The notes under the pieces: model-generated
Seen by the model: only the letters and a program-made list of their open reading frames with translations
The model's database searches: none
What the model was told of the DNA's origin: nothing
NCBI GenBank assembly: GCA_023427945.1
Contig: JAEYZR010000320.1
Coordinates: 1 to 6,797 of the forward strand
DNA length: 6,797 nt
DNA from: Pseudomonadota bacterium
Lineage (GTDB): Bacteria > Pseudomonadota > Gammaproteobacteria > Burkholderiales > Burkholderiaceae_B
Direction: 5' to 3'
Program-made: the position numbers and the translations under genes
In this document: positions 5,658-6,797 of the stretch, in pieces
How the letters are laid out: each line of letters begins with the position of its first letter
How positions within the stretch are numbered: the stretch's first letter is position 1

Positions 5658-6331
5658 GCGGCATCATGACCCGCACTCAGCAAGCGACACGCTTCCCCGC
5701 CGGGCTGTACGGCGTCACGCCCGACTGGCACGACACCGACCGCCTTCTGGCGGCCGTGGACATCGCGGCGCGTAACGGCATGCGGGCCGTGCAGTTGAGG
5801 CGCAAGAATATCGATGCATCGGCTCGGCGCGCACAGGCGCTTGCGCTTCAGTCACTGTGCCGCGAACGCGGCGTCACGCTGGTGATCAACGACGACTGGC
5901 GCCTGGCTGACGACATCGGCGCGGACTGCGTACACATCGGTCGTGAAGACGCTGTCATCGACACTGTTCGAGCGGCAATCGATCCCGGCATTCTGGTCGG
6001 CGTATCCTGCTATAACGACCTGGCACTGGCCGAGCGCGCCCTGTCGCAAGGTGCCGACTACGTGGCCTTCGGTGCGGTGTTTCCCTCGTCCATCAAGCCC
6101 GATGCGGTACGTGCAGACCTCGACCTGTTCACCCGGGCGCGAGCACTGTTACAAGCCAATCCTGCACCGCGTGCGTCAGTTGTCGCCATAGGCGGCATCA
6201 CCCCGGCGAACTGCGCATCCGTCGTACGTGCCGGCGCCGATTCGATCGCGCTGATCACCGGCCTGTTCGAAGCTCCAGACATTGCCAGCGCTGCACGCGC
6301 CTGCGCCCGTCACTACCAACTTGAAGATTGA
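5654..6331 (+). CDS. thiE: Thiamine phosphate synthase ThiE
   Basis: A 225-residue TIM-barrel enzyme that joins HMP pyrophosphate and thiazole phosphate to form thiamine monophosphate in the cytoplasm. Visible sites are LYGVTPDW (18-25), VQLRRK (46-51, pyrophosphate/HMP binding Q47, R49 and K51), INDDWRLA (78-85) with N79 and the metal-binding D80, HIGRED (94-99) with acidic D99, GVSCYN (116-121), FGAVFP (139-144), K148, AIGGIT (178-183) and LITGLFEA (200-207). The usual T-x-T-K thiazole-phosphate loop reads S-S-I-K (145-148). The ATG at 5654 overlaps the thiD stop by four bases, indicating translational coupling; a second ATG at 5666 would shorten it by four residues. hemL follows two bases after the stop. 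Apart from the S-S-I-K loop the active site looks intact. Confidence 0.95.
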   Translation: MSGIMTRTQQATRFPAGLYGVTPDWHDTDRLLAAVDIAARNGMRAVQLRRKNIDASARRAQALALQSLCRERGVTLVINDDWRLADDIGADCVHIGREDAVIDTVRAAIDPGILVGVSCYNDLALAERALSQGADYVAFGAVFPSSIKPDAVRADLDLFTRARALLQANPAPRASVVAIGGITPANCASVVRAGADSIALITGLFEAPDIASAARACARHYQLED

Positions 6332-6333
6332 TC

Positions 6334-6797
6334 ATGTCCCGTAACGCAGAACTTTTTGAACGTGCCTGTCTCAGCATTCCCGGTGGAGTGAACTCCCCTG
6401 TGCGTGCTTTCAAATCCGTGGGGGGTACGCCTCGCTTTCTTCAGCGCGCGCAAGGCCCGTATGTGTGGGATGCCGATGACACCCGCTACACCGACTACGT
6501 CGGTTCGTGGGGACCGGCGATTCTCGGACATGCCCATCCCGACGTGGTACGGGCGGTCCAGGATGCTGCCGTACACGGCCTGTCCTTCGGTGCGCCCACC
6601 GAAGCGGAGGTGATCCTGGCCGAAACGCTGACCCGCCGCATGCCTTCGATGGAGCAGGTTCGACTGGTCAGCTCCGGCACCGAAGCGACCATGACTGCCA
6701 TTCGTCTGGCTCGTGGAGCAACGGGTCGCAACAAGATCGTGAAGTTCGAAGGGTGTTATCACGGCCACGCCGACAGCCTGCTGGTCAAGGCCGGTTC
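6334..6797 (+). CDS. hemL: Glutamate-1-semialdehyde 2,1-aminomutase, 3'-truncated by window edge
   Basis: The first 154 residues of a PLP-dependent class III aminotransferase-fold enzyme of about 425-430 residues, which converts glutamate-1-semialdehyde to 5-aminolevulinate in the C5 haem pathway. Landmarks are IPGGVNSPVRAF (15-26), DYVGSWGPAILGHAHP (54-69), GLSFGAPTE (82-90), SSGTEATMTAIRLARG (113-128) that binds the cofactor phosphate, and KFEGCYHGHAD (137-147). The PLP-binding lysine lies beyond the window. The ATG at 6334 comes two bases after the thiE stop, with a modest GAAG seven bases upstream, so it is probably co-transcribed with thiD-thiE. No anomaly is seen in the visible part. 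Confidence 0.96.
   Translation, partial: MSRNAELFERACLSIPGGVNSPVRAFKSVGGTPRFLQRAQGPYVWDADDTRYTDYVGSWGPAILGHAHPDVVRAVQDAAVHGLSFGAPTEAEVILAETLTRRMPSMEQVRLVSSGTEATMTAIRLARGATGRNKIVKFEGCYHGHADSLLVKAG

Noticed and set aside
1..6797. CRISPR array, insertion sequence, tRNA, toxin-antitoxin or phage genes
   Set aside because: None seen; the window is filled by conserved chromosomal genes with minimal spacing and no direct repeats of array type.

Overview
The window is a gene-dense, GC-rich chromosomal segment (roughly 60% GC or slightly above by eye). It most resembles a betaproteobacterium of the order Burkholderiales, probably the family Alcaligenaceae. The evidence is protein style (the ThiE ending, the short RuvX, the YqgE) and the gene neighbourhood rubredoxin - yqgE - ruvX - pyrB - pyrC - plsC beside thiD - thiE - hemL. 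Family placement is an inference from memory of such neighbourhoods; no search was run. I see no phage, insertion sequence, CRISPR array, tRNA or rRNA.

Layout. The left edge holds the 3' two thirds of apaH on the + strand (to 581). It runs tail-to-tail into a leftward set of genes that reads, in transcription order, rubredoxin (4682-4518), yqgE (4462-3875), ruvX (3822-3418), pyrB (3425-2556), pyrC (2556-1324) and plsC (1324-554). The last four are chained by overlaps: an 8-nt ATGTATAA overlap (ruvX/pyrB), then two TGATG one-base overlaps (pyrB/pyrC and pyrC/plsC). They are almost certainly co-transcribed and translationally coupled. A divergent gap of about 100-140 bases separates rubredoxin from a rightward operon of thiD, thiE (ATGA overlap) and hemL (2-nt spacing, cut by the right edge).

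Most genes look like normal working housekeeping genes: ApaH, PlsC, RuvX, YqgE, rubredoxin and HemL keep their signature residues. Three do not. The PyrB protein aligns with aspartate carbamoyltransferases along its length, yet essentially every catalytic and carbamoyl-phosphate-binding motif has been replaced in frame. Its partner PyrC belongs to the noncatalytic PyrC' type (no HxH metal motif) and has also lost the residual LREPG and PPLR substrate motifs. ThiD keeps its fold landmarks but lacks the catalytic Cys of the G-[TS]-G-C loop, the VLDP aspartate and the TPN motif. All three reading frames are intact, with tight translational coupling, so they look like pseudoenzymes kept under selection or very recently freed enzymes, rather than broken pseudogenes. 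pyrR, which sits between ruvX and pyrB in Pseudomonas, is absent.

The main point of interest is therefore a pseudo-ATCase/pseudo-dihydroorotase pair inside a conserved operon, with a pseudo-ThiD in the neighbouring one. The cell would need functional pyrB, pyrC and thiD elsewhere, or would have to take up or salvage the products.
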